A stretch of DNA of 64,000 bases from assembly GCA_963681505.1 (NCBI GenBank), contig OY811989.1:3654854-3718853 (forward strand), in the 5' to 3' direction. Each line of letters starts with the position of its first letter. Positions within the stretch are counted from its first letter, which is position 1. Of this stretch, positions 32,690 to 43,405 are shown piece by piece. Source of the DNA: Eunapius fragilis (Eukaryota > Porifera > Demospongiae > Spongillida > Spongillidae). A model generated the notes under the pieces. It saw only the letters and a program-made list of their open reading frames with translations. It was not told the origin of the DNA and ran no database searches. The translations under genes were made by a program, and so were the position numbers.

Positions 32690-33460
32690 AGTGCTTCCCA
32701 TCCTCACATGTACACACCTCCCCTGTGGGAACAGGAAACTGTCATCAGAATGTCTGGATCTGCTATAAAACTTACAAAGGTGGCATCCATCTTCTGTGAA
32801 GATGAGATGGGAATAATTTCATTTGGGGGTCACTCACAAGTTGGCCAGGCATTGGGGAACTACATGTGGCATTGGGTTCCCCATCCTCACATGTACACAC
32901 CTTCCCTGTGGGAACAGGGAATTGTCACCAGAATGTCTGGATCTGCTTTAGAACTTAACAAAGGGTGGCATCCATCTTCAGTGAAGATTAAATGTGAATA
33001 ATTTCATTTGGAGGTTACACGTTGGTCAGGCATTGGGGAATTACACGTGGCGTTGGGTTCCCCATCCCCGCATGTACACACCTACCCTGTGGGAACAGGG
33101 AACTGTAATCAGAATGTCTGGATCTGCTTTAGAACTTACATAGGTTGCATCCATCTTCAGTGAAGATATGTGAATAATTGCATTGGGGGTCACTCATAAG
33201 TCAGTCAGGCATTGGGAAACTGCACGTGGCGTTGGGTTCCCAATCCTCACATGTACACACCTACACTGTGGGAACAGGGAACTGTCATCAGAATGTCTGG
33301 ATCTGCTTTCATAAGTGGCATCCATCTTTATTGAAGATGATATGTGAATAATTTCATTTGGGGGTCACTGACTAGTCAGTCAGGCATTGGGGAGCTACGT
33401 GTGGCGTTGGGTCCCCCATCCTGACATGTGCACACCTACCCTGTGGGAACAGGGAACTGT
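32690..33460 (-). repeat. Satellite array in inverse orientation, four to five copies
   Basis: The same ~182-bp family as at 30608-32388 but on the opposite strand (CCCATCCTCACATGTACACA, GAATGTCTGGATCTGCT, TGGCATCCATCTTC). Copies start near 32697, 32880, 33060, 33237 and 33414 and are more diverged and more often deleted than those of the left array. Confidence 0.95.
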
Positions 33461-33504
33461 CATATTGATATCAAATGTATCATATTCCACTTATCACATT
33501 TCAG

Positions 33505-33791
33505 AACAGCAAATTGCCCAGTCAGGGAAACACAAGTGACTGCGGTATGTATGCATGTCTAGTAAGTTTATTTTACATCATTTTTTATGCACATTGCAAT
33601 AATATCGCACAACAGGCTGCTAGGCTTTTGTTGGAAAATGTTACAATTGAATACACCCAAGTACACTGCTAATGTATCCAGCAGGCCTTTCAAAAGTATT
33701 TCGCTTTCAGGATATGGTGGAAAGGTTTCGTCTCCAAATGTTGTATGAGCTCTCAGTTAGTGATTTGTTCCCTATGAAGATATCAACAGGT
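33505..33791 (+). CDS. Ulp1/SENP-type cysteine protease C-terminal exons (partial)
   Basis: An exon following the acceptor TTTCAG at about 33504 encodes SQGNTSDCGMYACLVS, the Gln and Cys signature (Q-x-N-x-x-D-C-G) of C48 peptidases, with the catalytic Cys in DCG. A second piece after TTTCAG at about 33709 encodes DMVERFRLQMLYELSVSDLF, which fits the helix at the end of the domain. The His and Asp of the triad would lie upstream, where only satellite DNA is present. Ulp1 domains of this sort are common both in SENP genes, which process SUMO, and in large DNA transposons. The setting beside satellites favours a transposon remnant. Confidence 0.5.
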
Positions 33792-34083
33792 CAATAACTA
33801 TTCAGGATAAAAAGCATGCGTTACTGTCTTTTTTTAAAGCTATGTTTCATAAGAGAATGCTGTGGATAAGGTATGGCTTTGGTAGTGACATTAGCCTATT
33901 ATCCTTTCTTGTTTACTTGGATAGGAAACACTACTTCATTGCCCATCAATGCTCATTGTAAAAGCTGTTATTATACCTGAAGACAGTAGGGTATGCTACA
34001 TGTGAAATAAATGGTGATGCATATATTTTACGTTTTTTCCCCAGCTCTAGTGCATTGTAATGACAAAAAAGTGACACATTTTC

Positions 34084-34289
34084 GAATCAAAGTACCCCTG
34101 ACCACAATGATAGCAGTAATGACAACATTCATAGTAGTGAAAGAGGCTGTTTTGGTTCTAAGAATGTGGAGAAATTCCTGATCCCATCTTACTACAACAA
34201 GCCAGATGTGGATGATATATGTGCTCTGAAGTGGGGTTTACATCATATGTTAAGTTTTTTCCCTCATTGGGAACACCTTGAGCTCCTTA
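34084..34289 (+). CDS. Unrecognised open exon near the Ulp1 exons
   Basis: A plus-strand frame open over about 68 codons includes KNVEKFLIPSYYNKPDVDDI and ALKWGLHHMLSFFPHWE, followed by CAC|GTAAGA, a good donor. I do not recognise the family. Its codon pattern and aromatic content look protein-like, and it may belong to the same gene or element as the Ulp1 exons 300 bp upstream. Confidence 0.3.
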
Positions 34290-34294
34290 CACGT

Positions 34295-35025
34295 AAGATC
34301 AACTACAGTTTTCATTAGTAATCCTTGAAATATATAGTGAACAGCGAATACCCTTTCAGTAGAAACTTCATAAGGAAAGTTGTGAAGGGCATGCATACAT
34401 GGAGGTAAATATATATGTGATGTCAGTTGTATGCCTTGAGCATCATATCGTAGCCAAGGATAAGAAATTTACTGATGGGACAAACTCAATCTGAATATCG
34501 TACACATGCATCATGCACGAGCTCTCCAATAACTCAACAGAGTTGATAGAGACTGCATGGCCATTACAGAAGTGCCTGGATATGGTATGTGTATATCAGA
34601 ATAATGGTCTTACAATATATAACAGTATGATTTAATATACAGGTATCAGAAATCACCCTTTTCATAATAGAGGTAGAAAGCGATATTAACGCTACCGCGT
34701 CAGTTTCAGAATCACAAATTATTCATCGTTTGGCCTGAAGTAAGCTACATTCATCAGTACTAGTACTCATTCGGTGATTCCCTTTTCAGACTATCACCGC
34801 TCTTATAACGACGAAGTTTGATCCAACCCGAGAAGCGGCTATTTCGCATGTCTTTACCCACACATTGCCATAATAACTGCAAATACAAACCTATGCATGG
34901 CACAACAATGAATATTCAAAACGAAATGATTATCATTAGCCGTACGGCCTAATTGTAAGTGATAATTGCTTGGAATGTGCGGCCGAAGAATGAGAGGCTG
35001 AATGTGCGGCTAACTTCAACGGGGT

Positions 35026-35057
<32 letters not shown>

Positions 35058-35679
35058 TGCTGATGTCAGCTTTCGGCCGATTCAATCAATGAGGTATCCA
35101 CGCATTCGGCAGATTCAACCAGTGGGCGGTGGGTGCTGTCCGCTTTCAGCCAATTCAGCCAATGGGGGGGGGCATGTATGTAAACTTTTATTACAAAGAG
35201 GGGGGCCATGCCCCCCCCCCCCCCTCCTGGGGATGCCCATGATTACTCACAGCTTTAAACTCCATGCAACTGAGCAATAAACGTTAATGTACTTTAGTGA
35301 CCTGCCTCTCTCCTCGCATACTTTGATCATGACAGAGCGTGCCTTTCGTGAAAAGGGCCCCTATGACGCACATTTTTTCAAGTTTCGAATTATTTGATAT
35401 TCTAAGAGACACCAATGTCATCTGCAACTTCCTTCTTACGCACTGGAAATTAAGTCTGTCCATCATGGAGTTATCCCCCAGCCTAAGCGTGTAATTGCGT
35501 ACCGACGGTCAACGTTAGAATAATAAGCAGCTGTGCGGGGGGGGGGGGGGGGCGGCGTAGGGGTGGGAGTCATAAACCCGTGATCGCAATTTACTGTATA
35601 CTATTCGTGACTCGCGCAAATACTGCAACGTCTAGGGATAATATAACCGCATCACTTGGACATATACGGCTTGCAATAA
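34295..35679. other. Intergenic DNA upstream of the 7TM gene
   Basis: It holds a long G run (35027-35056), a C run (35211-35224), a repeated motif TTCGGC..GATTCAACCA (35070-35165), an interspersed repeat at 35395-35480 (see R2) and another G run (35537-35552). The promoter of the 7TM receptor must lie at the right end; a TAATATAACC word at 35638 is the nearest TATA-like sequence. Confidence 0.5.
35395..35480. repeat. Interspersed repeat R2, copy 1
   Basis: Shares CAACTTCCTTCTTACGCACT and GGAAATTA and the flanking GTCCATCATGGAGTTA with copies near 57905-57960 and, inverted, 59825-59912. Family unknown. Confidence 0.75.
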
Positions 35680-36696
35680 ATGGAGTCCAACTCTGATGAG
35701 CTTTTTATGACCACTGCGGTGGCTGGAACAGGATCTAATGCAAGCAGCAACTGCTTTACAACTGGAGATGCCAAGACCACCATTGCTGTCTTCTCTACAT
35801 TCGGGGCGATAGCCTTTCTCTTCTACATCGCTACCATCCTCCTCATATTTACGTCGCGCCTGTACAGAGTGTTCGCCCATCGGTTGACGCTGTACCTGGC
35901 CATCGGAGGTCTGCTCCGAGCAGTTACACTCTGGCTCACGGTGGTACCTCTGGATATCCAACTGCCCGAAAATCACTCTGCGTCTCTGAGGGATGGATCG
36001 GGATGGGAGAGCCTGTGTGTACTCGGCGGCTTCCTCACCCAGTACTCCGTGTTCCTCCAAACGTTCACCGTGGTGTGGATCTGCGCGTACGTGTTTGTTG
36101 CCGTGGTCTTGCAAAAGCAGTTACAAGCGCTAAAACACGAAATCATTGGCCTAGTGACGGTACTGTCGGCGCCCCTGATGTTCACTTGGGAGCCGTTCGT
36201 CACAAACTCGTACGGGTTGACGGGCACGAGGTGTTGGATCAAGAACTCGGTGTGCGATAGTTACGACAGTCGCGCCTTGATCTATGGACTGGTGATCCAC
36301 GTTGTACCGCACCTACTGCTGACTCTGACTGGCTTGGTCCTCCTTATAACTGCCATTATTTCGCTGGCTAGGAAAGTATCTGTGAAGTCGCCGAAGCCGA
36401 TCGATCGCCTGTACTGTGTGACAATGAAAGGAATATTGCCGCTAATGGTATACCCGCTCTTCTACTCACTTATATACCTCATGTCAGTGATCTCTCTCAT
36501 TTGGAAAACTAACCACCACTTCTTAAACGTGACCGGTACGGTAGTCTTCGTGTCCTTGATTCAAATGTGTTCCTGCCTTCTTCTATTGTCCCTTGTGCTT
36601 GGACCAAGGTTTCGGGGGAACCTCTGTCTACGGGCGAGAAGTGTGAAAGATGAATTACCAACGTCATTTGAGTCTCATAACAATACAATACCATAG
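35680..36696 (+). CDS. Intronless 7TM receptor, CAR/class-B-like
   Basis: One open exon of 338 residues starting at MESNSDELFM. Seven hydrophobic segments are visible, about residues 35-57, 66-88, 110-137, 150-170, 202-230, 252-276 and 286-308. The short N-terminus has an Asn glycosylation site (NASS). Features such as AFLFYIATILLIFTSRLYRV in TM1, the Cys in EL1 end (ESLCVLGGF) and TRCWI before TM5 resemble the cAMP-receptor-like/secretin-adhesion branch, where C-W in EL2 forms a disulfide with TM3. There is no DRY or NPxxY motif. The tail is short with Ser/Thr. Ligand unknown. It likely signals through heterotrimeric G proteins. Confidence 0.75.
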   Translation: MESNSDELFMTTAVAGTGSNASSNCFTTGDAKTTIAVFSTFGAIAFLFYIATILLIFTSRLYRVFAHRLTLYLAIGGLLRAVTLWLTVVPLDIQLPENHSASLRDGSGWESLCVLGGFLTQYSVFLQTFTVVWICAYVFVAVVLQKQLQALKHEIIGLVTVLSAPLMFTWEPFVTNSYGLTGTRCWIKNSVCDSYDSRALIYGLVIHVVPHLLLTLTGLVLLITAIISLARKVSVKSPKPIDRLYCVTMKGILPLMVYPLFYSLIYLMSVISLIWKTNHHFLNVTGTVVFVSLIQMCSCLLLLSLVLGPRFRGNLCLRARSVKDELPTSFESHNNTIP

Positions 36697-36699
36697 CGC

Positions 36700-37785
36700 A
36701 TGTAGCCCGGCAGTCGGTGAATCATTTGTTTATAAATAGTGACTAATATCATCAGTTATTTTAAAATAATCATTAGTAATATATAGTTATTATTTGTAGT
36801 ATTCTCTTGAATTCTTCTATGTACATGCATATGTGTAAAGTTATGGAGGGTGGTGGGGTCAGTCACCCACCTGAGGGTGGTGGGGTCAGTAAATAACATT
36901 CTGTAACAGAACTGGAGACACTAAAAATAAAACATGGCCGCCGCTCTTCCCGGGATGACACGGCAACCTCTCTATAGCCAATAAAAATGGCGATTTTCAA
37001 AGCTTTGAACACCACTTCAGAAAATTCGGCAACACACGCCTTCAGTAGAAGCAAGTACAACCATCGAGGTACCATACGAATATAGCCCATCGAGAGCCAC
37101 TGTATAGCGTAAACTTCAAAGCCATAAAACCGACACCTTTTTGTGCGGTAAGTTCACGTGATTTTAAATGCCTTATGAAGGTCAGAGGTGCTTCTTAACC
37201 ATAGCATAAATATTAAAGTAGATCAATGACCATAGTATGGCTTATAGGTGTTTACTGATTGTACTCACAGTGCTTAGTGTATAGCGCATTCCAAACGACA
37301 TCGGTTGTCCGGTTCGTTGCTATGGAACAGCATATCCATTTCAACATTTTTGGGCGGAGGGCCTAATTTCCACGCGTTCAATGAGAGCAGACAGCCGTGA
37401 TGGAAAAACAAGAAAATGTCCTTTAGTTCACATTTTTAAATTTTATTCTGATGTTGAGCTGTGACTTTTCCGCTGTTTGCGAGCCGGTACTGTACCACAC
37501 ATTATCTATGTCCATACAATGCGCAATCGACACCTTAAAACGTACATACGTAATCATTACGTAATGCGTAGTGTTAAATAGAAGCGTTCCCATGGCGACA
37601 TTTACGTATATTTAGAATTGTGCAAACAAAGAGGAGAGCAGACGACGTGTTAGAATTCTCCCGCGTTCCTTACAGTGATCCCAAACAAAAGCGGGCGTCT
37701 GCTCGTAACGGTAATTGAAGCGGAGGGGGGGAGGGGTGGGGGGTGGGTGGGGGGGCACTTGCCTGTATTAATAATCGATAAAAAA
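36700..37785. other. Intergenic DNA, nothing recognised
   Basis: AT-rich 3' flank of the 7TM gene, a small direct repeat GGGTGGTGGGGTCAGT (36847 and 36877), and unremarkable sequence ending in a G-rich stretch at 37720-37755. Confidence 0.5.
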
Positions 37786-37790
37786 TGATT

Positions 37791-38095
37791 AAAAAACAAG
37801 TAAAGAAAAACATTCTCTAACGAGAAAGTTGGTGGGATATAGGAATTTGAGGCAATGGTGGTGTTAAAAGGAAGGGAACAAGGTTTTGAGAAAAGGGTAA
37901 TGAGACAAAAAAATCCTATATTTAGCACGTGTAGATGTAACAGAACCAAAAGAAGTGCTAAATATAGGATTTTTTTGTCTCATTACCCTTTCTCAAAACC
38001 TTGTTCCCTTCCTTTTAACACCACCATTGCCTCCAATTCCTATATCCCACCAACTTTCTCGTTAGAGAATGTTTTTCTTTACTTGTTCCATCAAT
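37791..38095. mobile_element. MITE family A, intact copy with ~130-bp inverted arms
   Basis: The arms are almost perfectly complementary from AACAAGTAAAGAAAAACATT on the left to its complement on the right, around a ~30-bp centre (near 37930-37955). Arm identity is far higher than in the copy at 21268-21500, so this insertion is younger. No coding capacity; mobilised, if at all, by a transposase elsewhere. Confidence 0.9.
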
Positions 38096-38099
38096 AAAT

Positions 38100-39110
38100 T
38101 GTCACTCGTGTCGCAGATTCTTCTACTGGAAGTTAATTCATCGTCGAACGGGCTCGCTCCCTTCACATGCCTTACATGGTTATTGTCACCACATCCCTCT
38201 CCCTCTTGACCATCAACTTGATGCCAGCATCTATTCGCACGTAAGTAGCACACTCCAACATGTATAACACGCAAAACAGCAGCGCCATGTTCCACAACAG
38301 ACCACACATAACACACACACAAGTGCAGTGGACATAAATAAAACCTAGCTAATTCAGAAACAGGTGACCCCACACCTGATCTTGGAAAAACCCCGTGTAA
38401 AAAATTTTTCTGAAGGGAAAAATCCACCACCTGGGGCAAAAATCTTCCTAACTATACTACCTGCCGCCACGTGTGGCAACACCTTCCATCCAATCACCAT
38501 TTACGTACACATTTAGACAGGAACTTATTTCCTGTCTAATTCAACCGACAGGAAATATATTTCGTGGGCCCGGGCTATGCTATGTAATAGGTCAGTTTCA
38601 CTCGCAGGATGTTTAAACTCGACCCTTCAACTTCCAGTACCGAGGTAATTCAATAGCACTCCGAACGATACCTGTTACTTGTAGGCACAAGAGCACCTGG
38701 AGGTCAAATAGTTTACTGAAACTGAAACGCGCATGAAATCCGTAAACTTTATCGTTTCCCATCCATGTGTTCTATAATCTATGGACAAACAATGAGGGGG
38801 AGGATGGCAGCGACATACTGGTAGAAGGGCGAGGTTATCGCCCCGTTTATTATTATTATTATTTTATTTTATTTTATTTTTTTAATTTTTATTTATTTAT
38901 TATTATTTATTTTTATTATTATTCATACACAGTTATAACAACAATAATACATTACACACTATGAAGTATATCAATAGTTTAAGACAGGTTATTATTTTTT
39001 ATAAAAATAATAATTATTATTATCATTATTGACAACAGAATACAGTTACAGCAGGATAAAAGGACAAACACAATTACATTATTATAAGTATAACTAACTT
39101 ACAATAGATG
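38100..39110. other. Intergenic DNA with a T/A-rich simple stretch
   Basis: 38845-38935 is (TTA)n/(TTTTA)n-like simple sequence. The rest has no recognised gene; the minus-strand frame 38062-38439 has no family resemblance. Confidence 0.5.
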
Positions 39111-39119
39111 CCGCTTAAC

Positions 39120-39240
39120 AAACCTACAGTTCTTCTAACCTATCCGGGCATTTTCTCTCCCCATGATGGCCCTAGCCACTGACCTCACCAGTGACATGTT
39201 GAGGTGGCCATATATGTCACCCAGCATTTTTATTATTATT
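39120..39240 (-). mobile_element. Second, diverged LINE 3'-end fragment
   Basis: The words CCCTAGCCACTGACCTCACCAG and CATGTTGAGGTGGCCATATATG (each read in part) match CATCTAGCC..TGAACGCACCAG and CATATTAAGGCGGCTGTAGATG at 39903-39955, i.e. the 3' coding end of the LINE described next. It is followed by an ATTATT-type tail, as expected for a LINE 3' end. Confidence 0.6.
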
Positions 39241-39311
39241 ATTTATTATATTTTTATTTAATACATGACATAGCTACATTATACATAACCAGCTATACGT
39301 ACATCATACAC

Positions 39312-39674
39312 TCAAAAAGGAGGCCGTCCTTCGCCCTCCCACTGCTCCATCAGATGCCTCGACAAAGCACCTGGTCTAGTCTCGTCCGACTTCGGTGGTT
39401 TTTGTGAGAAATACACGTGGTCTTCGGAGACAGCCTTGGCGTCCTGTTCCCCTTGCGTAGCCCTAATCAGAAGAGGGGATTCCTCCCTTTTCGCGGCCAC
39501 TCCCGGAGTCAACGCCTCAGCCCCGTCACCCGATTGCAAAGTCGAGCCATCCGGAAGGACGTCCTCCAATATGAGCGCACCCCGCACGTACATTGTGGCT
39601 TCGGCCAAAGATGGCAAGTAGCGTGAGGTGGCCAGCCTACACGTACCAATGGTAGAAGCGATAGTCCTGTCCAA
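39312..39674 (-). CDS. Unrecognised 120-codon open frame between LINE fragments
   Basis: The frame ends QWEGEGRPPF-stop and includes YVRGALILEDVLPDGSTLQ and RPGALSRHLMEQWEGE. An acceptor-like TTGGACAG precedes it at about 39670. It lies between two LINE 3' fragments, so it may be LINE-derived or a captured exon. I do not recognise a domain. Confidence 0.25.
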   Translation of the reverse strand: MDRTIASTIGTCRLATSRYLPSLAEATMYVRGALILEDVLPDGSTLQSGDGAEALTPGVAAKREESPLLIRATQGEQDAKAVSEDHVYFSQKPPKSDETRPGALSRHLMEQWEGEGRPPF

Positions 39675-39784
39675 GTAGCGGGGATTATAATAGACTCAAA
39701 GTAGCACTGCTCGAGCTCTATTATTTTTGAAAGCAATAATACATAAAGAAATAAATGAAATATCAATGAAAGTGTTTTGAGAGG

Positions 39785-39787
39785 TTC

Positions 39788-39823
<36 letters not shown>
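39785..39823. repeat. (ATT)n simple repeat
   Basis: About twelve ATT units, likely the tail of the LINE copy at 39875-40525, which ends to its right on the minus strand. Confidence 0.8.
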
Positions 39824-39874
39824 GAATACAGAGAATAAAAGCACTATTGCACACAAAAAACACCTATAGATGTT

Positions 39875-40525
39875 CTAAACTACATAGCTTCTACCTAGAA
39901 TGGATCTAGCCACTGAACGCACCAGGGACATATTAAGGCGGCTGTAGATGATGTGGAGGGCCCAAGACTTTGAAGTTCCTTGGTGCATCCCGAGTGCAGA
40001 AGCGAGGCGGGAAAAGACACCCTGAGCTTCCATGCCCCAGTTACCAAAGGTCTCCACTGCTAGGGGGATGCAGGCCCAGCCCAGCTCCTGGCACTTAGCA
40101 TCATTTGCAGTGTGTTTCCTGCATTCTGCAGCATAGGCTGCTGCCCCAGCAGTGGAACTGGCGTCTCTCAAGGTGGCAGGGGTGAGGGGAGATGTTACAG
40201 TGATGTCCAGGGCAGCAGGAGATCCTCTGTCCCAGCCCTGAACCAGGACATCCGCTGGGCGAGTGTTAGAGTGGTCACTAGAGAGCCCATACCCAGCTTC
40301 CACTCTTACTGAGAGGTGGGCTTGGCGACAGAAGTCAGCAACGATGCCACGAAGGTGGTTGTGTCTGATCACCACATCTCCCCCATGCCTGCAAGAAGTC
40401 GCGTGGTGACCCAGAGGATCAAGAACCAGATCAGGGCAGAAGGGGCAGGGAGAGGCGTCTGAAGTTTTGAGACCGAGCCACCACCTAATGGCCATTTGGA
40501 ACTCTGCTGATTCAAGGTGCATTTT
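39875..40525 (-). mobile_element. LINE 3' coding end with restriction-like endonuclease domain
   Basis: About 215 codons remain open on the minus strand, starting around LESAEFQMAIRWWLGL. A zinc-binding cluster CPFCPDLVLDPLGHHATSC (C-x2-C ... H ... C) is followed by TRPADVLVQGWDRGSPAALD and ITVTSP, which fits the R/K-P-D ... D-x-T core of the restriction-like endonuclease of early-branching LINEs. Then ANDAKCQELGWACIPLAVET and YSRLNMSLVRSVAR close the protein. The reverse transcriptase part is absent, consistent with 5' truncation typical of LINE insertion. The (ATT)n tail lies downstream. The open frame suggests a fairly young copy. Confidence 0.7.
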
Positions 40526-41200
40526 CATTATTATTATTTTGGTCGGGGGGGGGGGGGGGGGGGGTGAGCCTCTATAAGTTACTAAGCAAATTATACGCAG
40601 GGCTGCATGCGCTTGCAAAGTAAGCAAAAAGCGGCTGGGGTTATAATATGACCCAAGGGGCAGCTTGTATAGATGGCCACCACACCTCCTCCCCCCACCC
40701 CCCACCCATCCACCCTCCGCCTCAACATTTATTTTGTATCCACTTCGCACTCAATACATGTGATGTACAAGCCTATGAAGAGAAATCAGAGATAATTATC
40801 TCTGGAGAAACTGAGTAAGCCGGCAAGGAATGTTAACGAGAAGGATTTCGTATACGCGTTGATATTGCGCGCATATAAATGGCAAGTAATTTGGAAGTGG
40901 CGATGTCAGCAGAATAGTGGTGCAGTTTCACCTTCGAGCCGTTACCTATGGGCAGTTTTCCACTGACGACAGGCAGATATTAGGCTCATTAATCAATTGC
41001 CAGTTCAGTTTATTGAATGGATCCGCCACTGGACGATGTTTCTTTGTGCTATGACTATCAGTGAACATCGGCAAGCATTATCATGTGTGTTCACATATCC
41101 ATGCAGAAATGAAAGGAAATTGACACTGATCATGAATTGTTGCGGTTTGTACATTCGCGACTAACTTCCATAGAAAATGAACGGCTGTTTATAAACTTGA
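40526..41200. other. Unassigned DNA with poly-G run
   Basis: A G run at 40546-40564 sits at the truncated 5' side of the LINE. The rest has no named content. Confidence 0.5.
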
Positions 41201-41214
41201 TTGTTTAGTAACCA

Positions 41215-43090
41215 ACCTATGGTGATGCATGGAGCCTCTCTAGCAATTTCATGGCTTCTTCTAACAGCTGAGTCTTAGGGTTATGTCCTGGTTGCCCATC
41301 TAGTTCATCAGCGCGTTCACCCTCATCCCCCACCTCTATAAATCTCCAACTGAAGCCACTTAGACCAGCATCTCTGTGCATGGCCCTGTCGTGCATTTTT
41401 TTTCTGTGCTGCATTGACAACAGTACCAAGAACAAATCATCTAACATAGTTGTTACTGAGTCACTGCCTAGTGTTAACGACGTAGACTGTTGTATCCCAA
41501 GCATCTCTCAACAAATGAATGGCATAAGTGGAAAACCATATTTAAGCCCCGCACTACTGACACATTTCGAAATATCAAAGCGCAGGGATAAAACGAACCA
41601 TCATGATACAGAAAAGTTGGTGATCGCGCGCTTGGCGCTTTGCCGGCCCTATAAATATTGCATGTGATTTTATCCTCGCTCTAATATTAATCGGGAAAGG
41701 CTTTCTAGTTCTCCTTAGGGCCAACGGCTGGGTACTTAGCTAGCTGCATGTGTTTTGTAATATTATTTGGAGTGTTTTGAGCTGCTATACTAGCGGCAAT
41801 AGTATCCATGCAGATATCGTAAACTTGACGTTTATGCAGAACTGTTGTACAATGTTCATAACAGGTTTGCCAGTTTTGAATTCCTCTAAAACCTTCATCT
41901 ACTTGTCTTTTAGACAGAGACACCTCCTTGGCCATCTTCGTGCATGAGCGCGAACTTGAGTGTATGGGCCCAACGAGCAGTAATGGTATAGAGGATGAAA
42001 TATGATATCCCAAGTATCTCTCAACAAACCAATAGCTCACAGCGAAAAAACGCGTCAAATCAATTATTGATTCACAATTGAGTTGACAGTAAAATCAAGC
42101 GCAAATCAAGCGCTCTTGATTTTAATCATGCGTTGATTTTATAATCCGTTGTGAAATCAATAATTGGTTTTTTTTTGCTGTGTAGACTAAGACTAAGCAT
42201 ACCCCCGAGGCAGAAAACCATACTTAAGTCCAGCACTACTTGCAGCCATGTGCAACCCAAGTGCCACTGTCCGTTTAGGATACCTTATCCGTTTACCATC
42301 CGTTTATAGCTGAGTTGTCATGCATGGTTGCAAGTTCAGTTCGCGCTCAAGAAGCCGGCCAAGGAGTTGCATCTGTCTAGAGGACAAGATGAAGGTTTTA
42401 GCGGATTCAAAACTGGTAAACCTGTTATGGACATTGTATACAACAGTTCTGCATTAATAAAAGTGAAGTTTACGAAATCTGGAAGCATAAGGCTTATCAT
42501 AAGGGTTATTGTTGCCGTTAGTAGCAGTTCAAATTATTGAATAATAAAAAAACACAGCCAAGTACCCAAGCGCCATCTTCGAATGGTTTTGTTCAGTAGG
42601 GGCCCTTAGAGGGCTAGAAGAAAGCCTTTGTATTAGAGCAAAGATAAATCGCTTGCAATGTTTGAAGCAAAGCGCCAAGCGCGCAGGTCACCAACTTTTC
42701 AGCATCAGAGATAGTTGGTTTTATCACTACGCTTTGATATTTCGAAATGTGTCAGTAGTGCTGGGCTTAAATATGGTTTTCCACCTCATGTGGGGGATGC
42801 TATTGAATATGCTTGGGATGCATGCAACAGTCTACGTCGTTTAACACTAGGCAGTGACTCAGTAGTAACTATGTTAGATGATTTGTTCTTGGTACTGTAG
42901 CCAAAGCAGCACAGAAAAATATGCACGACAGGGCCATGCACAGAGATGCTGGTCCAGTGACTTCAGTTGGAGGTTTAGAGGTGGAGGATGAGGGTGAACA
43001 CACTGATGAACTAGATGGGCACCAGGACGTAACCCTAAGGCTCAGCTGCTAGAGGAGGCCATGACATTGCTAGAGAGGCTCCATTACTGA
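41215..43090. repeat. 1.9-kb palindrome with a duplicated coding-like fragment in each arm
   Basis: The left arm (41215-42090) and right arm (42185-43090) are inverted, imperfect copies. Matching pairs include TTCTGTGCTGC / GCAGCACAGAAAA, CCTAGTGTTAACGACGTAGA / its complement near 42825-42845, and CTTCATCTACTTGTCTTTTAG / complement near 42370. The centre (42060-42170) has its own nested inverted repeat (AATCAATTATTGATT / AATCAATAATTGGTT). Each arm carries the same coding-like piece, including SDSVTTMLDDLFLVL and KMHDRAMHRDAG; the left copy stays open for 95 codons and the right one is broken. Family unknown. Confidence 0.8.
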
Positions 43091-43099
43091 TTGAGCTCG

Positions 43100-43371
43100 A
43101 CAGCTGTATTTGAACATCAGGGACTGCACATCTTCAAAATTAATGAAAGCAATGCATCTTGTTGTTCTCTTCTATCATCATGTAACACCCATTGACTAGA
43201 TCCAGCTAGACTGTATTGCATCTGCATGTCAATGCTCATGTGTTCTAAGACAAGTTGTACTGTAGACATATGTCAAAATGATTTGTTGAACACACTCAGT
43301 GGTACATGTGGTGGCAGTGATGTTGCTTGTACCAGGATTGTATGGGTTGAGATGTGTGTAGTATGTGTGTG

Positions 43372-43405
<34 letters not shown>

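Noticed and set aside
35632-36260. Antisense and alternative-frame ORFs across the 7TM gene
   Set aside because: They are shadows of the receptor frame, which alone shows seven hydrophobic segments.
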